From contig CAJUMS010000037.1 of NCBI GenBank assembly GCA_910587465.1, forward strand, positions 1 to 24,733: a stretch of DNA of 24,733 nucleotides, in the 5' to 3' direction. Position numbers and translations under genes: made by a program. Source of the stretch: an uncultured Oscillospiraceae bacterium (GTDB taxonomy: Bacteria; Bacillota; Clostridia; Oscillospirales; Ruminococcaceae). A model generated the notes under the pieces. The model was not told the DNA's origin. It made no database searches and saw only the letters and a program-made list of their open reading frames with translations. Shown here in pieces: positions 22,201-24,733 of the stretch; position 1 is the stretch's first letter; each line of letters begins with the position of its first letter.

Positions 22201-23486
22201 TGCTTTTCCTCCTCATATTTTCTTACCTTTTCAATAAGGTCGCGGTTATAGCGCTTCCATTCGTTATCAAAGCGTGTCAGGAACGTTTCACGGGCGTTTT
22301 CGCTGTTATCCATAAGATATGTCTGGATTATTGCGTCAACGCTCATTTCGCTCGGATAATGGTGATCGTGGAAGTCGGACATTCTGTCGTTTTCGATATA
22401 GTCCTTCATTCCGTCAAGCATTGATGGGAGAGTAAAATCACCGTTTTTACAAGGCACCGCATTCTGATCGTCAAGGTATATCTGAATGGTTTCGTCCTCG
22501 TACAGGAATTTCAGCACCTCGTATGCCGCTTCCTTATTCTTGCAGCCTTTCATTATCGAAAACTGGAGGTCGACGCCCGAATTCAGAACGTTGTCACTTT
22601 CGTTTTCATTGGCGGGGAAAGGGAATGAATCGATATTGATATCGGGATTTGTCTGTATTATTTGCGGTACGGCATAGCTGCCGATCGGATACATCGCCGA
22701 TTCGCCCCTCGCGAATGCGGTACACGCGTCGTTATAGCTGTACGCATACGGGTTAGGCTCGGCATATTCAAGCAGAGCTTTGATTTTTTCCGCCACCTCG
22801 GAATACTCCTCCGAAAATGTTGTGTTTCCCGCATTGACCCGAGCGCAGGTATCGGCGGGCGACAAGCCTACCGCCAGAGCGTTCCACGGAGCAAGACACG
22901 TCCATGTGTCCTTATACCCGAAATAAAGAGGATATATGTCCGTTTCCTCTTGTATCGTCTCACACAGCCCGGTAAACTCGCTCCATGTATGCGGAATCTC
23001 CCATCCGTATCTGTTGAAGATGTCCTTGTTGTACAGAATTCCCGCACAGTTGGCCGCATAAGGAAGCGCGTAAACTCCGTCCTGCGGAATAAATTCAAGG
23101 TCTTTTTCGATCTGCATATATGAGGATTTGATCTCGGGCAGAAGGTCAAAATCTGATATATCCTCAAACAATCCCGCGTCAAGGAAGTTTGAGTAGTTTA
23201 TATCACCGCCGATACCGACAATGTCGGGGTAATCCTCTTTAATAAGCCGTGTTTTGAGCACTGTCATCGCTTCGTTTGGCGATTCGATAGTCAGATGAAT
23301 ATCATCATGAGTTTCGTTGAAGCGCTGCTCCATCTTCTCAAACGCCGCGACAGCCTCGGGCTTGTATTGCAGCATACGGATCTCGATCTTTCCCTCGCTG
23401 TCCGCACTCCCCGAACACCCCGACAACAGCATAACGGGCAGAGAAAACGCTGCAAGCGCCGCCGAAAGAAAATCTCGCTTTTTCAT
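22197..23486 (-). CDS. msmE: Extracellular sugar-binding lipoprotein, MsmE-like
   Basis: This 429-residue solute-binding protein captures oligosaccharide outside the membrane. The N-terminus MKKRDFLSAALAAFSLPVML is a lipoprotein signal peptide followed by lipobox LSGC, with the lipidated Cys at 24. The mature protein has the bilobed family-1 layout: FEKMEQRFNETHDDI near the start, YPDIVGIGGD, ALPYAANCAGILYNKDIF, and GESAMYPIGSYAVP in the second lobe. It is the first gene of the minus-strand operon, directly behind the promoter at 23529-23557, with a GGAGG site. Ligand specificity is inferred from the alpha-galactosidase downstream. Confidence 0.94.
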   Translation of the reverse strand: MKKRDFLSAALAAFSLPVMLLSGCSGSADSEGKIEIRMLQYKPEAVAAFEKMEQRFNETHDDIHLTIESPNEAMTVLKTRLIKEDYPDIVGIGGDINYSNFLDAGLFEDISDFDLLPEIKSSYMQIEKDLEFIPQDGVYALPYAANCAGILYNKDIFNRYGWEIPHTWSEFTGLCETIQEETDIYPLYFGYKDTWTCLAPWNALAVGLSPADTCARVNAGNTTFSEEYSEVAEKIKALLEYAEPNPYAYSYNDACTAFARGESAMYPIGSYAVPQIIQTNPDINIDSFPFPANENESDNVLNSGVDLQFSIMKGCKNKEAAYEVLKFLYEDETIQIYLDDQNAVPCKNGDFTLPSMLDGMKDYIENDRMSDFHDHHYPSEMSVDAIIQTYLMDNSENARETFLTRFDNEWKRYNRDLIEKVRKYEEEKQ

Positions 23487-23528
23487 ATATTCTGCCTCCT
23501 CATATATTGGATTTGATTTTGTGTTTTT

Positions 23529-23557
23529 ATTATAACATATCTTAATGCTACTGTAAA
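23529..23557 (-). promoter_or_regulatory. Promoter of the msmEFG-gtfA-aga operon
   Basis: On the minus strand TTTACA (23552-23557) and a perfect TATAAT (23529-23534) are separated by 17 bp, about 40 bp before the msmE start. The left operator half-site (23579-23589) lies just upstream of the -35, where an AraC-type activator would touch polymerase. Confidence 0.85.
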
Positions 23558-23578
23558 TAGCCGATTTCCACTTGTTTT

Positions 23579-23633
23579 ATACCAAAATGGCACATATAAC
23601 TTTATAACTGAAAATTACATTGCATTTTGGTAT
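23579..23633. promoter_or_regulatory. Inverted operator half-sites for the AraC-type regulator
   Basis: ATACCAAAATG (23579-23589) and its exact reverse complement CATTTTGGTAT (23623-23633) lie 44 bp apart centre to centre, about four DNA turns, between the divergent promoters. One arm is upstream of the msmE -35 and the other overlaps the regulator's own -35. This fits activation of the operon and autoregulation. That the adjacent AraC protein binds here is inference. Confidence 0.75.
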
Positions 23634-23648
23634 GTTTTGTGCTATAAT
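23620..23648 (+). promoter_or_regulatory. Promoter of the AraC-family regulator gene
   Basis: A perfect TATAAT (23643-23648) has a poor -35, TTGCAT (23620-23625), at 17 bp spacing. The -35 overlaps the right operator arm, suggesting control by the regulator itself. Confidence 0.65.
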
Positions 23649-23704
23649 GTAATTGTTGACAATTGCCGTCAGCAGCGGATACACATTTTAAGGAGTTGAC
23701 ATAA

Positions 23705-24556
23705 ATGCAAGATCTGTCTTTCTCGATTTTCCCAACCGAAAATTTTGTCGATCTCGGGTTGTTTCAGTTCGGAAAAGAACGCTGTTCGCCGTCACATTCG
23801 TTCGGACCCGCAAAAAGAAATCACTTTCTTTTTCATTATGTAATTTCGGGTATGGGTGTGCTTATGGCTGATGACAGCAAAGGCGTGACCAGAACCTACC
23901 GTGTAAAAAGCAGAGACGGATTTCTTATTATGCCAAATCAGACCACGACCTATATTGCCGATAACGATATGCCATGGGAATATTGCTGGATCGAGTTTGA
24001 CGGGCTGCGGGCTAAAGGCATACTTGAATCGGCGGGACTGGGTACAGACTCTCCGATATACCACGCGCGACATAACGATCTGCGCGAGGATATGGTCAGG
24101 GAGATGCTCTATATATCGGATAACTCCGCCTTGCCTCCTATTCATCTTATCGGGCATTTGTATCTTTTTCTAGACTATCTTATGCGTTCTTCGGCGTCAA
24201 AAATACTTCAAAGCGGAAGTAAGCTGCGTGATTTTTACATTCATGAGGCACTGGAATATATTGAGCATAATTTCCAAAACAATATTTCGGTCGAGGACAT
24301 AGCCGCCGTCTGCGGACTTAACCGTAGTTACTTCGGAAAAATATTCAAGGAAGCCATAGGAAAAACTCCGCAGGAATTCCTGCTGTCATATCGAATGTCC
24401 AAAGCCGCCGAGCTTATGAAGCTGACTAAGTTGTCTATCGGTGATATCGGCGCGGCTGTCGGATACGCCAGTCCTTTGCATTTTTCAAGAGCCTTTAAAA
24501 ATACTTACGGAGTTTCTCCCAGGGAATGGAGAAACACGAATAAAATAAAGCTTTGA
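23705..24556 (+). CDS. msmR: AraC-family transcriptional regulator, MsmR/RafR-like
   Basis: This 283-residue regulator has an N-terminal cupin-like sugar-binding domain (about 1-165; for example FLFHYVISGMGVLM, then RDGFLIMPNQTTTYIADN). The C-terminal AraC domain has two helix-turn-helices: ISVEDIAAVCGLNRSYFGKI (about 194-213) and SIGDIGAAVGYASPLHFSRA (about 244-263), ending GVSPREWR. ATG 23705 follows AAGGAG. It is divergent from the transporter operon and shares a 218-bp control region with paired half-sites, the usual layout for a sugar-induced activator. The inducer is probably the imported alpha-galactoside or a breakdown product. Confidence 0.95.
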   Translation: MQDLSFSIFPTENFVDLGLFQFGKERCSPSHSFGPAKRNHFLFHYVISGMGVLMADDSKGVTRTYRVKSRDGFLIMPNQTTTYIADNDMPWEYCWIEFDGLRAKGILESAGLGTDSPIYHARHNDLREDMVREMLYISDNSALPPIHLIGHLYLFLDYLMRSSASKILQSGSKLRDFYIHEALEYIEHNFQNNISVEDIAAVCGLNRSYFGKIFKEAIGKTPQEFLLSYRMSKAAELMKLTKLSIGDIGAAVGYASPLHFSRAFKNTYGVSPREWRNTNKIKL

Positions 24557-24725
24557 GCTTTTGGGCGAGCTCGTTTGCGAATTTCGCGCGGTCGTTCTCA
24601 AATCTCTTGAGCATTCCGTAATAACGGTAGGGCAGATTAAGATCGTCGAAATCTAGCGTTATATATTCACCCTCATCATTAACCTCAATGCGCTTTACAT
24701 TGCGCTGTATGCGTATCTTATCCAT
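24495..24725 (-). pseudogene. Small minus-strand ORF, probably 3'-truncated gene, possibly phage-derived
   Basis: The start is ATG 24725, but any ribosome binding site is beyond the window edge. The first 56 residues (MDKIRIQRNVKRIEVNDEGE, then ITLDFDDLNLPYRYYGMLKRFE) look like a real, charged protein and recall small proteins of phage structural modules. From residue 57 the frame runs through the 3' end of the convergent AraC gene (62-bp overlap), and the tail FYSCFSIPWEKLRKYF looks like antisense readout. The true 3' end is therefore probably lost. Function is unknown and the phage link is weak. Confidence 0.45.
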
Positions 24726-24733
24726 ATATTAAC

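Overview
The window looks like chromosomal DNA of an anaerobic, fermenting Firmicute of the Ruminococcus/Oscillospiraceae type. The grounds are AdhE-type ethanol fermentation, two different [FeFe]-hydrogenase-like proteins, a Rex-type operator, Gram-positive ribosome binding sites and promoters, and a gene order (trx-like ferredoxin, hydS, SpoIIE-type phosphatase, hydA2) known from Ruminococcus albus. The species assignment is inference.

Region 1 (1-10253, plus strand) is the metabolic core. A partial unknown gene and a LysR regulator precede a control region carrying a near-perfect Rex (NADH/NAD+) operator. Then come adhE, an APH-fold kinase, a thioredoxin-like [2Fe-2S] ferredoxin, a PAS-containing sensory hydrogenase HydS, a PP2C/SpoIIE phosphatase and a catalytic-type ferredoxin hydrogenase (HydA2). 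A strong terminator ends the block. The set links the two electron sinks of fermentation, ethanol and H2, with a putative H2 or redox sensor coupled to protein dephosphorylation.

Region 2 (10245-11885) holds a minus-strand pair, a nitroreductase and a DUF308/HdeD-like membrane protein, driven by a consensus promoter. Diverging from it is tRNA-Ser(CGA) with its own consensus promoter and a trailer of about 175 bp ending in a UUCG-capped terminator.

Region 3 (about 11900-16400) is a mobile and decayed zone. It has an apparently intact IS110-family transposase with a perfect 56-bp palindrome in its upstream non-coding end. Next is an IS3-family element with an intact orfA and T6C slippery site, but an orfB with five in-frame stops. 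Two aldo/keto reductase remnants follow and meet a truncated fructokinase gene at a rearrangement scar.

Region 4 (16389-24556) is a raffinose/sucrose-type oligosaccharide locus resembling the streptococcal msm system. A divergent AraC regulator is followed on the minus strand by a binding lipoprotein, two permeases, sucrose phosphorylase, GH36 alpha-galactosidase and the broken fructokinase. Imported alpha-galactosides would be cut to galactose plus sucrose, and sucrose phosphorolysed to glucose-1-phosphate and fructose. The adjacent kinase for the fructose is dead, and no transporter ATPase is encoded here. At the right edge a small minus-strand reading frame runs into the AraC gene and looks truncated.
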